Assembly (NCBI RefSeq): GCF_011516645.4
Contig: NZ_CP088285.1
Coordinates: forward strand, 7,892,501 to 7,956,500
Length of the DNA stretch: 64,000 nucleotides
Source of the DNA: Bradyrhizobium septentrionale
GTDB lineage: Bacteria > Pseudomonadota > Alphaproteobacteria > Rhizobiales > Xanthobacteraceae
Direction of reading: 5' to 3'
Made by a program: the position numbers and the translations under genes. The notes below the pieces were generated by a model, which did not search any database, was not told where the DNA came from, and saw only the letters and a program-made list of their open reading frames with translations. This document shows positions 23,274-31,817 of the stretch, piece by piece. The stretch's first letter is position 1. Every line of letters starts with the position of its first letter.

Positions 23274-23472
23274 GGTGGAAAGCCGCTTCCCCGGTTGCGT
23301 TGAACCGCTCCAAAGGGTGCAATTACTGACTGGGACCGTTCGATAGCCACCAAGGCCTGCCGATCGAGTGAGTCCTTGTTTAAGGTGCATGAGTCCGGAA
23401 GTGGCCCAAGGCTGACATTCGACGATACCTTGTGCAAGGTCGCTTTGTGAAGCTAAAGCGGACTTCGGCACC
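23274..23472. other. Non-coding junction between moron block and tail genes
   Basis: About 200 bp of lower-GC sequence with no convincing ORF on either strand. A similar spacer lies at 22094-22384. Together they bracket the plus-strand insertion within the tail operon. Confidence 0.5.
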
Positions 23473-23997
23473 TTAAGCCAGTAAGGATGGAAACTGCACA
23501 TAATCATAATTCTTGGTGATGCGCGGAAACCGCTTGTTCTGCAGGTTTTTCACCATGACCGTTCCGGTCAGCGACGCCCCGACCATCTGCACACTGCGCA
23601 GCTCGAATTCGATCGGCCCATAGGCCGGCTCGGTCAGGTCGCTGCCGAGATACTCGCGATAGAGCACCTGGATATATTCCCGCGTCCCCTGCGCCGCGCG
23701 GATCTTTGGCACCAGCTCGCGGTTGACGTTGTCGATCTTGATCGTCGTCGACGGCGGCTGGCCTTCCTTTTGCTCCGGATAGCCGGCCTCGAAAGGGCAA
23801 GCGATGAATGTCGCGGCCTCGCCGGCGTTGCGCGGCGCACCAGCCTCGAGCCCAAAGGCCATATCATCGCCGACATTGGCGACGACCCGCGCCGGCTGAT
23901 CGAATGACGACTGCCAGAGCTCGAGCGTGTAGTAGATCCGCGCGCTAGGTGGACATGAGGCATAGGCCTCGAGCAGCGCTTCATTGTGCGTCGGCAT
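23473..23997 (-). CDS. DUF1833-type phage tail protein (174 aa)
   Basis: The opening NEALLEAYASCPPSARIYYTLELWQSSFDQPARVV and the middle EYIQVLYREYLGSDLTEP are typical of DUF1833 tail proteins, found between the tape measure and the gpJ/gpK genes in many siphophages. Beta-rich, cytosolic assembly, virion component. It lies 2 bp from the preceding tail gene. Confidence 0.8.
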   Translation of the reverse strand: MPTHNEALLEAYASCPPSARIYYTLELWQSSFDQPARVVANVGDDMAFGLEAGAPRNAGEAATFIACPFEAGYPEQKEGQPPSTTIKIDNVNRELVPKIRAAQGTREYIQVLYREYLGSDLTEPAYGPIEFELRSVQMVGASLTGTVMVKNLQNKRFPRITKNYDYVQFPSLLA

Positions 23998-23999
23998 GG

Positions 24000-24371
24000 C
24001 TAGACGTCGTAAACCCGGAGCGTCATGCGGACGTCGACCTGGCCCGGATTAGGCCAGCTGGCGACGAGCGTCGTGCCCGGCTTGATAAACTGGCAGACCT
24101 TGTTCGCCAGGGACGTTCCGAGCCAAACATCAATGGTGAAACGCGCCGTTCCGAGATTGAGCGTCGTCTTAACCCACTCGACGAAAGCGTCATAATCGGC
24201 CGCATAGAAACGCACCGTCTGCGTCACCGTGCCGACATTGTCGCCAGGCCGCGCACGCTGCCGCGTGTTGCCCTGCTCCATATCGGTCGCGATGGGATCT
24301 CGCGAGCGCTGCAGATTGAAGCCGTCTTTGAGGATGACGGCGTTTGCGATCGGAAATGCCGGCAAGGCCAT
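24000..24371 (-). CDS. Distal tail protein (123 aa)
   Basis: A beta-rich small protein (VTQTVRFYAADYDAFVEWV, LVASWPNPGQVDVRMTLRVYDV). It follows the tape measure by 3 bp. Position and size match gpM-like minor tail proteins at the tail tip. No enzyme motif. Confidence 0.7.
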   Translation of the reverse strand: MALPAFPIANAVILKDGFNLQRSRDPIATDMEQGNTRQRARPGDNVGTVTQTVRFYAADYDAFVEWVKTTLNLGTARFTIDVWLGTSLANKVCQFIKPGTTLVASWPNPGQVDVRMTLRVYDV

Positions 24372-24374
24372 CGC

Positions 24375-26591
24375 TTATTGCCCCGTGAACGGTTTGACGC
24401 CGTACTGGTCGCCGAGCACGCGCCGGCCAGTGCCGGTCGACAGCGAGTCGCCGACAGCGCCGTCGACCATCTTGCGCAGTGTTACCGTGATGTCGCCGTT
24501 CGGCGCCTGCTCGACGCTCGGCGCGGCATCCGTGTAATTGTTGATAGTGACTTGCGGCGAACGGCCGCCGCCGGCGCCGGCGGCAGCTCCGAGCGCAGCC
24601 ATCTGGCCAGGCGTAAAGACGCCCTCGCCGCGCTGCGCGATGATCGGGACCTCGTTGCCGGCGATGCCGCCGCTATGGAAACGCTTCGCGTCCTCGAAAT
24701 ACGCCGAATGAATGTAGCGCATCGACGTCGGCTCCGAACCAATGATGCCGCCCGTGTGGTAGAGGCCGCCGAGGCCGCCAGTAAAGCCGGTCGACGATGC
24801 GCCGCCGGCGGACGCGCCGCCGATCGAAAACCCGCCGAGGCCGCCGGCCGCCGACTGTAGCGATCGCATCAGCGGCTCGACGATCGTGATCTTGATAATC
24901 ATCTGCTCGATCGCGCGGATGATCTGGTTCGACATGTCGGCAAAGCCCTGGCCGGCCGACTTGGCGCCCGTCGTGATATCGGCCAGGCCGTTGACCAGGT
25001 CGCTCTCGATCGCCCCCGAGATCCCCTTAAAGGCACTGTTGGTCCGGATCGCAGCGGCATAGGTGCTATCCAGCGCCGCCGGAACGTCGTTTCCATAGAT
25101 CCCCTTGAGCTGCGTCGCGATCGCGACGTCGTCGGAGGACAGGAACGCCGTCTTACTGCTGAAATCGATCTGCGAGCTCACCTTGGCGCGCGCCAGGGCG
25201 TCGGCAGCCTCCGCGGCGCGATCGCGCAGATCTGCGAACCGCGCCGCCTGGTCGGCGGTTTCCTTACCGCCGTTGGCCTGCACTGCCGAGGTCTCGGCGG
25301 CCGTCGCGCGGAAGGCCGCGAGCGCGGCATCGCCGAGGCCGACTGCCCTGGTATCGGCCTCCTGCGTCTCGGTATGACGACGCAGCGTATTGATCGCGCG
25401 ATCGACCGGATCATCCGCCGTGTCCTTCGATGCGACGTTAGACCGCGAACCGAACTGCAGGCCGTTCAGGCCTGCCTGCATCGACTTGAGCGATGCAGCC
25501 TGGTTCTGCCAGGCCCAATCGCTCTGCGCGTTGCTTGTGTCGGAGATCGAGGAGCCGGTCCCGGCGTACCACTTGATCTCATCAGGCGAGAGCGTCCTGA
25601 TGTTGGCTAACGGCTGGTTGGCGGAAACGATGCCGAGCAGCTTAACCCAGCCGTCCCACAGCGAGCCGGCATTCGAGAGCTCGTCGACCGCCTGTTTTGC
25701 CTCCGGCGTGATATCGATCCTAAGCCCGACCGTTTGATCTGCGTTAGGACCGCCGACACTGTTGGACAAAGCGCTGAGCTGCTCGCTTGCGGCCTTCTCG
25801 ATCGAGTCACGGTCGAGCGACTTAAAGAACTTGGCGGCCCGTTCGATCAGGTCATCCATGACCGGCAGCAGGCCTGCGGCAGCCTCTTTCATGTAGAGCG
25901 ACCACTGGATCGAGCTCTTGCGCCACTCCGCATCGAAATCGGAGGCGCGCTTGACCGTCTCGTCGTCGATGACGGCGCCGGCAGCCTGCGCCTGGTTGCC
26001 GATATCCGCCATCGCGCCTGCACCCTGCTGCAGCAGCGGCACCCATTCCTTGGTAAAGCCAAGCATCTGCGCGATCGCGATCGCGTCCTGCGGACTGCGC
26101 GCACGGCTGACCAGGTCGGCGGCGATCTGCAGCAGCTGGTTCTGGCTAATCAGCTGCCCGTTAGCATTGCGCAGGCTGATGCCGTTGGCATCGAACTCTT
26201 TCGACAGCGAATTAGCGTTGCGCTGCGCGTCGTTGAGCAGCTGCGCCGACTTTTCCAGCCCCGCATTGATCTGGCTTTCGGTCAGCCCGGCGATCTGGCC
26301 GCCGAACTGGATACCCTGCAGATCCTTGAGCGAAAGCCCGACGCGATCGGCGAGCGAGGACAGGTCGGCCAGCGACTTGTTGAAGCTGACGATATAGTCC
26401 AGCGCCTTGTTGACCGTGGCCGCCGCCGCGATAGCGCCGGCGCCGAGCGCGACCAGGCCGACGTTAAAGCCGGTAGCCGCGTCCGTGCCGCGCTGCGCGG
26501 CGCCGGCGGCGCTGTCCATCGCCCGCTGGTAATCGGATGCGCCCTGCGTGTTCGCATCGATGACGAGCTCGGTCACGACCTGGTCGGCCAT
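24375..26591 (-). CDS. Tape measure protein (738 aa)
   Basis: Long and Ala-rich. It has coiled segments (residues 80-260), hydrophobic N-terminal runs (VGLVALGAGAIAAAATVNKAL) and a Gly-rich near-C-terminal segment (SAAGGLGGFSIGGASAGG). It is the longest tail gene after gpJ and directly follows the tail chaperone pair, the canonical order. About 740 residues predicts a tail near 110 nm at the usual 0.15 nm per residue (inference). ATG 26591 overlaps the chaperone stop. Confidence 0.85.
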   Translation of the reverse strand: MADQVVTELVIDANTQGASDYQRAMDSAAGAAQRGTDAATGFNVGLVALGAGAIAAAATVNKALDYIVSFNKSLADLSSLADRVGLSLKDLQGIQFGGQIAGLTESQINAGLEKSAQLLNDAQRNANSLSKEFDANGISLRNANGQLISQNQLLQIAADLVSRARSPQDAIAIAQMLGFTKEWVPLLQQGAGAMADIGNQAQAAGAVIDDETVKRASDFDAEWRKSSIQWSLYMKEAAAGLLPVMDDLIERAAKFFKSLDRDSIEKAASEQLSALSNSVGGPNADQTVGLRIDITPEAKQAVDELSNAGSLWDGWVKLLGIVSANQPLANIRTLSPDEIKWYAGTGSSISDTSNAQSDWAWQNQAASLKSMQAGLNGLQFGSRSNVASKDTADDPVDRAINTLRRHTETQEADTRAVGLGDAALAAFRATAAETSAVQANGGKETADQAARFADLRDRAAEAADALARAKVSSQIDFSSKTAFLSSDDVAIATQLKGIYGNDVPAALDSTYAAAIRTNSAFKGISGAIESDLVNGLADITTGAKSAGQGFADMSNQIIRAIEQMIIKITIVEPLMRSLQSAAGGLGGFSIGGASAGGASSTGFTGGLGGLYHTGGIIGSEPTSMRYIHSAYFEDAKRFHSGGIAGNEVPIIAQRGEGVFTPGQMAALGAAAGAGGGRSPQVTINNYTDAAPSVEQAPNGDITVTLRKMVDGAVGDSLSTGTGRRVLGDQYGVKPFTGQ

Positions 26592-26956
26592 CACTCCTCC
26601 GTCTGCAGTTTTGAGTAATCGACCAGATAGAGATCATCGAGCATTTCGAGGATCTCGAGCTCCCACGGAGCCAGGTCGGTTTGTGTCCGACGCAGGAAAG
26701 CGTCGATGTCCTGCCATTCGATCGGCGACAGCGCGAAGCCATTGCCGCCCTTGCGCCGGCGCAGCCGGTCATAGATGCGCCAGAGGTAGCTCAGCGCTCG
26801 CGGAATCGGCGGGACCGTCAGGATCGCTTCCCGCTCGGCCCTCCGCTTTGGATCTCGCGTTCGCAGGACGAGGCCCTCGAGGACCTGCCGATAGGTCTCG
26901 CCGGCGTCGCCGGCTCTCGAGGACAGCAGAAAGCTGCGCTCGGCGAATGCCCTCAA
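26591..26956 (-). CDS. Tail assembly chaperone, T part of a G/GT frameshift pair
   Basis: The frame is open upstream of TTG 26956 and encodes family-like sequence there (FYEALKSDLRAFAERSF), so it is probably translated mainly as the C-terminal extension of the upstream protein by -1 frameshifting, giving a 274-aa fusion. The remaining part is helical (PIEWQDIDAFLRRTQTDLAPWELEILEMLDDLYLVDY). Such chaperones bind the tape measure and tube subunits during tail assembly and are absent from virions. Confidence 0.75.
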   Translation of the reverse strand: MRAFAERSFLLSSRAGDAGETYRQVLEGLVLRTRDPKRRAEREAILTVPPIPRALSYLWRIYDRLRRRKGGNGFALSPIEWQDIDAFLRRTQTDLAPWELEILEMLDDLYLVDYSKLQTEE

Positions 26957-26984
26957 GTCTGACTTGAGGGCCTCGTAAAAGCCC
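26949..26984 (-). promoter_or_regulatory. Programmed -1 frameshift signal between tail chaperone genes
   Basis: On the minus strand GGGCTTTT (26984-26977) is read CGG GCT TTT in frame 0 and GGC TTT TAC in -1. Six nt later begins a perfect inverted repeat, GCCCTCAAGTC-A-GACTTGAGGGC (26971-26949). The frame-0 stop lies inside the 3' arm. Slippery run, short spacer and stable stem are the standard elements. The P-site re-pairing is imperfect, so efficiency may be modest. Confidence 0.7.
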
Positions 26985-27414
26985 GCTCGCTCGTCAGGTA
27001 GTCAGTCACCTGGACAAAGAAGCTGCCGAGCTCCGGCCGCAGGAACAGGTCGACGGCACTCTCGATCGAGAACGGGATCGGATCTGGCGAAACCGTCCTG
27101 AAGGTCGGATTTGGCGACCATCCCACGATGCGCCGGCAAACCTTTGTCACGTTCTGCCGGCGCCGATCGGCGACCGTCTCATCCTCGGTTTTCCACTTGC
27201 GGCCATTGACCTGCGCGAACTCGATCGCCTTCTCCTTTTCGATCGCGTCGCGGGTCGATTCATTGTTGAGCGCGATCGTCTGCGGATGCGCAGGCCCGGC
27301 GAGATCGATCGCCCAACCGAGCGGCGTATCCGTGCCAGGCTTGCGGATCTGCAGCCGGAACGTGTCGACCGGCAAATGCGCGGAGAGATCGAGGATTGCA
27401 GTTGATTCAGTCAT
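26953..27414 (-). CDS. Tail assembly chaperone, G part (153 aa)
   Basis: Starts at ATG 27414 (MTESTAILDLSAHLP). Contains GWAIDLAGPAHPQTIALNNE and ATKD-like helices, and ends VTDYLTSERAFTRPSSQT just past the slip site. Located between the tube protein and the T/tape-measure genes, the invariant place of gpG. The short product and the GT fusion would be made in a fixed ratio. Confidence 0.75.
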   Translation of the reverse strand: MTESTAILDLSAHLPVDTFRLQIRKPGTDTPLGWAIDLAGPAHPQTIALNNESTRDAIEKEKAIEFAQVNGRKWKTEDETVADRRRQNVTKVCRRIVGWSPNPTFRTVSPDPIPFSIESAVDLFLRPELGSFFVQVTDYLTSERAFTRPSSQT

Positions 27415-27521
27415 GTCGGGTGCCTTTTGTCGGAAAGGTTGGCCGCAGGGTCCGACAACCCTGCGGCCGGTTCTCGCGAGAACATTCCATCGGCCTCTGT
27501 CGGCGCCGATCACTCAAAACG

Positions 27522-28748
27522 CTACGCTGCAGCAGTGGTCTGAAACGAGATCATGCTGTTATTGCCGGTCGCCGAGGTATCGATGCCGACCAGCGCGGGC
27601 GGGATCGTGATCGTCTGCGTGCGACCGCCGCCCTGCTTGGAGAGTGCCGAGGGATCGACGCCGCCGAGCGTGAAATTCGGCACCGTGATCGACATGAAGT
27701 CTCTCGGCTCGCTCATGTTGTCGACGGCCAGGATGTTGAGGGAATACTGCGTTTCGCTGACGAAATCGGTCAACAGCTGCAGATCCTTGCGCAGCATGGT
27801 CAGGTTGAGCGACACCCGCAGCGGGCCAGTGAACACGTCCGGCGCATACTTGATGTTGCCAGAGCCGAACGCATCCGGCGCGCTCGGCTGGATATCGAGC
27901 GACAGATCGAACGACGTCAGCTCGACCAGGTCGACGCCGCCGAGGCGGATGGTTGCGTCGACGACGGCGAACGGCGTGCCGTTGGTGCCTTGCGGATCAG
28001 TGAAATACGGGACGCCGGCATTCAACGGCCGGATCTTGCCGGTCCCGATGCCGCCGGGATCGAACGTGATGATTCCGTTCGGCGCCATCGAGAATTTGCC
28101 CGTGCCCCAGACGAAATCGTCGAGGACCGTCGACTTGCCGATGTCGCTCTCGAATTCCTCGATCCCGAAATAGCGGCGGACCAGTGCGGCCGGGTTGACC
28201 AGGCGCTTGCCTGGCCGCGCGATCGTGCAATTCGTATCCGGCGCCGCATTGACGACCAGCGTCTCCGGCACCGTGATCTTGGTCGAGGACAGCGCCGAGA
28301 TCCGCAGATTGCGGCCATTGTTGCCTGCGTCCGGTAGATTGGTCGCGCGGATGATATCGCCGACCTTGAAGCCCATATCGATCGGCGAGCCGCTGGCGAA
28401 AACAATGCCGTCCGCGACCGTCGTCAATGACGTGAAATCGGCCTGCGTCTTGCTGAGCGCCGTCGCATCCCACGTGCCGCGCATGATCGCCTCGAGGATC
28501 GCGTCATGCGAGCCGAGCCACATTTCGGCGTTGTAGCTCGACGAGGTTTTCTGCGTGCCGTGCCGGCCGCGGATCGACATGCCGTCGTTACGGATCGTCT
28601 GCGATTCCGTCGCAGCTTTCGACAGCTTGGCACCTGCACCGCCGGAGATCGGCAGCACAGTAGCGCCGGCGCCGCCCGCGGCGATCTGGCCGAGGCCAGC
28701 CTGCGCCTTATAGGCGATGCGGCCGGCAGAATTGCTTTGATAGACCAT
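27522..28748 (-). CDS. Major tail tube protein (408 aa)
   Basis: Opens SNSAGRIAYKAQAGLGQIAAGG, with the middle SLTTVADGIVFASGSPIDMGFKVGDII and the end TQTITIPPALVG. These features and the place just before the tail chaperones are typical of phage tail tube subunits with an inserted domain (408 aa is longer than lambda gpV). Multimers form the DNA conduit. Confidence 0.8.
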   Translation of the reverse strand: MVYQSNSAGRIAYKAQAGLGQIAAGGAGATVLPISGGAGAKLSKAATESQTIRNDGMSIRGRHGTQKTSSSYNAEMWLGSHDAILEAIMRGTWDATALSKTQADFTSLTTVADGIVFASGSPIDMGFKVGDIIRATNLPDAGNNGRNLRISALSSTKITVPETLVVNAAPDTNCTIARPGKRLVNPAALVRRYFGIEEFESDIGKSTVLDDFVWGTGKFSMAPNGIITFDPGGIGTGKIRPLNAGVPYFTDPQGTNGTPFAVVDATIRLGGVDLVELTSFDLSLDIQPSAPDAFGSGNIKYAPDVFTGPLRVSLNLTMLRKDLQLLTDFVSETQYSLNILAVDNMSEPRDFMSITVPNFTLGGVDPSALSKQGGGRTQTITIPPALVGIDTSATGNNSMISFQTTAAA

Positions 28749-28769
28749 GCGATCAGTCTCCTGTTTGGA

Positions 28770-29225
28770 TCAGCCGATGAAAAAGAACTGGAAAGGAATC
28801 ACGACAACCAGGCCGAACCAGTTGCCGTCGTCGGAGGCGCCGTCGCCGCCCTGGACGGTCGGCCCCTCGCCGTTCTCGCCCCAGCAGCGCACGCAAGCGC
28901 CAGGCTCGGCGTTGTAGAACGTCGCGTCTTTGAACAGGTCGCCGGCCTGGCCGGCGAGCGCGAGATGCGCGGCGAACCCGTAGCCCTTCGGCACGAACAC
29001 ATGCACGAAGATGTTGCCAGTAACGAGCCAGGTTTGATTGCCAGGCGTGCCGACGCCGCGCTTGCGCCGCAAGGTCTCGACGACCTCGAAATAGCACCAG
29101 GGCGCGCCCTGCGGCGGCCAGGGCGTCTGCGGCGGATCTTCATTCTGGAACGAGCTCGGCGCCGCCATGAACCCGTCTACATAGCGCGCGCGCATCGCTG
29201 CGACGGCGCCGGCATAATCAGCCAT
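28770..29225 (-). CDS. Tail terminator-type protein (151 aa)
   Basis: Starts ADYAGAVAAMRARYVDGF and ends NWFGLVVVIPFQFF, an alpha/beta fold of the size of lambda gpU-like tail terminators, placed before the tube gene. The family is inferred from position and pattern (PWCYFEVVE followed by WLVTGNIFVHVFVP). Confidence 0.7.
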   Translation of the reverse strand: MADYAGAVAAMRARYVDGFMAAPSSFQNEDPPQTPWPPQGAPWCYFEVVETLRRKRGVGTPGNQTWLVTGNIFVHVFVPKGYGFAAHLALAGQAGDLFKDATFYNAEPGACVRCWGENGEGPTVQGGDGASDDGNWFGLVVVIPFQFFFIG

Positions 29226-29236
29226 GGGAATAACCT

Positions 29237-29704
29237 CTAGCGTGCCCGGATCTCGAGGGCCGGCTGCCGGACGAGCCAGTCCTGGCGCGCCTTGTCCGAC
29301 ATGCGGCGCCGGCCGGCCTTGATCTGCTGCGAGAACGCGGCATAGGCCGCGACGTCGCCGAACCGGACCGGCATGAACGTAAATTTCACTGCGGCGCGAT
29401 TGCCGAACCGCGCCGCGACCAGCAGCGCGGTTTCCTGATAGACCTTCGGCTCGACCTTCATTTTCATCCGGCCGATCTCGATCTTGCGCGCGTAAGGGAC
29501 CGGGTTGGAGATATTGATCTGGTCGCCGCGCCGAAAAGCCGAAACGTCGCTGACGACATGACCACTTAGGAAAACCGTGTGACTATCCCGGTAGAGACCG
29601 GGATGCGGATCGTCGACAGATCCGACCGGCGATCGCTGTCGCAGCGTCTCGATCGCGAAATCGACGATGTCCTGCATCGCCAGGTAGCGGAAAACGATGC
29701 GCAT
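29237..29704 (-). CDS. HK97 gp10-like neck/tail completion protein (155 aa)
   Basis: ATG 29704 overlaps the preceding stop (ATGA). Contains LRQRSPVGSVDDPHPGLYRDSHTVFLSG and NPVPYARKIE, the typical gp10/gpZ-like pattern of a C-terminal segment around SNPxPYAxxxE. It joins head and tail. Confidence 0.75.
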   Translation of the reverse strand: MRIVFRYLAMQDIVDFAIETLRQRSPVGSVDDPHPGLYRDSHTVFLSGHVVSDVSAFRRGDQINISNPVPYARKIEIGRMKMKVEPKVYQETALLVAARFGNRAAVKFTFMPVRFGDVAAYAAFSQQIKAGRRRMSDKARQDWLVRQPALEIRAR

Positions 29705-29994
29705 CAACCATCGACCGAAACGAGCTCATCATGCGGACCTGTGACGATCTCCTCGACCTCTGTCGGCAAAACGCCGTCGCGGTCGCGATCGGTCATCTCC
29801 TGGTCGATACGCTGCAGCATCTTGGCCCGCGCCTTTTGCAGCGCGCGCTCTTTCGCCTCCTGGAACGCCTTGCGCGCGTTGAGGCCGGCCAGGTCGCCCG
29901 TGATGACGAAACGGAGCTCCTCACTGGTCGAGATCCCATTGCGCGCCGCGTCGAGCCTGCGCTGGTAATCGGCCTCGTCGAATACCTTGCCCAT
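29704..29994 (-). CDS. Phage neck-region protein (96 aa)
   Basis: ATG 29994 chosen for the ATGA overlap with the upstream stop and for MGKVFDEADYQRRLDAARN. A charged helical protein without known motif, located in the head-tail connector block. Confidence 0.65.
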   Translation of the reverse strand: MGKVFDEADYQRRLDAARNGISTSEELRFVITGDLAGLNARKAFQEAKERALQKARAKMLQRIDQEMTDRDRDGVLPTEVEEIVTGPHDELVSVDG

Positions 29995-30371
29995 CAGCCG
30001 CGGACCTGAATCTCGAAAGCGATGATCTGGCCCTGGACGCACCTGGTCGCGTCGTCGACGCCCTTGATGCTGACCTCGGCGCCGGCGATCACCAGGAAAT
30101 CTCGATCCGTCAGAGGCAGCATGGTCGACAAGGCAACCTTGCCGTCCGGCACCGCCGCCGAGGGATCATTCAGCAGGATGACATGTCTGTCGCCCTGGCG
30201 GATCTCGCCGACGATCTCCGCCGGCTGATAGCCCTTGACCTTCGCCAGGACGGCCGCCTCTTTCGCGACGGCCCGCGCCGGCCCGACGCCGGCGTAACGT
30301 CGGACCAGGACGGTCTCGCCGTTCTCCTCGAGCGCGCGGATATGCTGGTCGAGGGACTCGTCCGGCGTCAC
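29994..30371 (-). CDS. Head-tail joining protein candidate (125 aa)
   Basis: GTG start overlapping TGA. A beta-barrel-like sequence (ETVLVRRYAGVGPARAVA, HVILLNDPSAAVPDGKVALS, DFLVIAGAEVSIKGVD) of the length of gpFII/gp9-like head-tail joiners. Function inferred from order. Confidence 0.65.
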   Translation of the reverse strand: MTPDESLDQHIRALEENGETVLVRRYAGVGPARAVAKEAAVLAKVKGYQPAEIVGEIRQGDRHVILLNDPSAAVPDGKVALSTMLPLTDRDFLVIAGAEVSIKGVDDATRCVQGQIIAFEIQVRG

Positions 30372-30763
30372 TGGCCGTCAACCTTGCTGGTAATGACCTG
30401 GCCGACCTCGGAGCCGCTCGAGCCGGCCTCGCCATCGTTTGGGCCGCCATTGTCCCCCGCGATCATGGAGCCGAGCAGCTGCTCGAGCTGCGCCGAGTTG
30501 TTCTCGAGCTCGCCGGCGTGCCCCTGCAGCGCCTTATGCTGCTCGTCGATCTTGTCGAGGACGCGATCATAGCGCTGGCCCGTGACGCCGATATCCGTCT
30601 CGAGCTTCTTTGCCCGCGCCAGGCGCGAGCGCATGCCGGCGAGCTCGATCGGCCGTTTGATGTCGATCATGTCGATTCCCTCCAGGATCTCCGGATGCCG
30701 CTCGAGCAGCTCGAGCCGCAATTTCAGATGCGCGATCGCGACCAGCGCCGTGACGCGGTCCAT
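30368..30763 (-). CDS. Phage protein with coiled coil (131 aa)
   Basis: ATG 30763 begins MDRVTALVAIAHLKLRLELLE. Residues 55-100 are a coiled coil (SRLARAKKLETDIGVTGQRYDRVLDKIDEQHKALQGH), with a disordered Gly/Ser tail (AGDNGGPNDGEAGSSGSE). Role unknown, in the connector block. Confidence 0.65.
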   Translation of the reverse strand: MDRVTALVAIAHLKLRLELLERHPEILEGIDMIDIKRPIELAGMRSRLARAKKLETDIGVTGQRYDRVLDKIDEQHKALQGHAGELENNSAQLEQLLGSMIAGDNGGPNDGEAGSSGSEVGQVITSKVDGQ

Positions 30764-30770
30764 CGCGAGC

Positions 30771-31130
30771 TCATTTCGCGCGGATGCGCAGCTTGACGAC
30801 GCGCTCGAGCTGCTGACCTTTTGCAGTCTCGATCCGGTTTGCGACGCTGTAGACGCGGCCGAGCTCACCGCCGGTCAGCGTCACCAGCGCGACGGTCGCC
30901 GTGTTGCTCGAGGCGCTGGCGACGATGCCCTGCGGCAGCACATAGCTCGAGGCCTTGATGCCGTCCGCCGGCGTCACGGTCTCGCCGGCCGCCAGGCGCG
31001 CGCGCTCGGCCGGCGAGAGCAGAACGTCGGACCAATCGAAACCCCGCTCGACGACTTCCTCCGGCGCCTTGGCCGGCCAGAACAGCAGCGTCCGCACGTT
31101 GCGCGGCGCCTTGAGGATGCGATCGGCCAT
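30771..31130 (-). CDS. Phage structural protein (119 aa)
   Basis: ATG 31130 overlaps the upstream stop. Contains PEEVVERGFDWSDVLLSPAER and SYVLPQGIVASASSNTATVALV, a small beta domain. I note a resemblance to phage proteins predicting binding between neck subunits (inference only). No enzyme motif. Confidence 0.65.
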   Translation of the reverse strand: MADRILKAPRNVRTLLFWPAKAPEEVVERGFDWSDVLLSPAERARLAAGETVTPADGIKASSYVLPQGIVASASSNTATVALVTLTGGELGRVYSVANRIETAKGQQLERVVKLRIRAK

Positions 31131-31750
31131 CACCAGACCTCCGACAGCATGAGGAGCGAGACCGCGTCAGGGATCAGCGTTTTGACGTCTGGCGACAATT
31201 GCCAGGCCTTGTCGCTGACGCCGATGACGAGATCGCGCACCAGCGCGGGATTTGTCTCGCCGATGCTGTAGAGATGCCGGATCTGCAACAGGATGCAGGT
31301 TTTGACGATCGCCGGCAGGTCGTCGAGATCCTCGTAACCGGCATCGAATTCGATGACGATCGGCTCCGGCGCATGCGAGAACGCGAGCGGCCAGGACACG
31401 CCGAATTTCGGGAAGATGCGGACGCTGTCGCCTGCGGTTTGCACGACATAGCTCGCCGGATCGAGCGTCTGCTGCGTCTCGGTCGCCCAATCGACAAACT
31501 TGATCGAATGGATCGCATCATAGACGACCGGCGCGATCGGGATCTCGATCACAGGCCGCCAGCACGGCAGCACCCATTGGAACGTCCGCGGCACAAAAGC
31601 GCGCTGGACCAGGGCCTCACAGTGCCCCGTTGCCGCGCCGATCAGGCCGGAGATCAAAGCGTCGTTTTTCGTGCTCGAGACGCGCAGCTGCGCCTTGGCC
31701 TCGTCGAGTGTGACGGGATAGCCCGCCGGACGCTGAGAGATGCGGAGCAT
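31130..31750 (-). CDS. Head-tail connector protein (206 aa)
   Basis: The start MLRISQRPAGYPVTLDEAKAQLRV matches gp6/YqbG-like head-tail connectors: VTLxEAKxxLRV, then HCEALVQRAFVPRTFQWVLP. Helical ring protein between portal and tail. The ATG at 31750 is preferred to an upstream in-frame one because homology begins there. Confidence 0.8.
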   Translation of the reverse strand: MLRISQRPAGYPVTLDEAKAQLRVSSTKNDALISGLIGAATGHCEALVQRAFVPRTFQWVLPCWRPVIEIPIAPVVYDAIHSIKFVDWATETQQTLDPASYVVQTAGDSVRIFPKFGVSWPLAFSHAPEPIVIEFDAGYEDLDDLPAIVKTCILLQIRHLYSIGETNPALVRDLVIGVSDKAWQLSPDVKTLIPDAVSLLMLSEVW

Positions 31751-31817
31751 GTCGGGAAGCCCTGCCGGAAAAGGAAAAGAGGCGCCTCGGCCTGGTGCGG
31801 CCGAGGCGCCAGCTGGA

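Noticed and set aside
26949..26971. Perfect hairpin read as a transcription terminator
   Set aside because: No U-tract follows, it lies inside a coding overlap, and the slip site 6 nt upstream explains it better.
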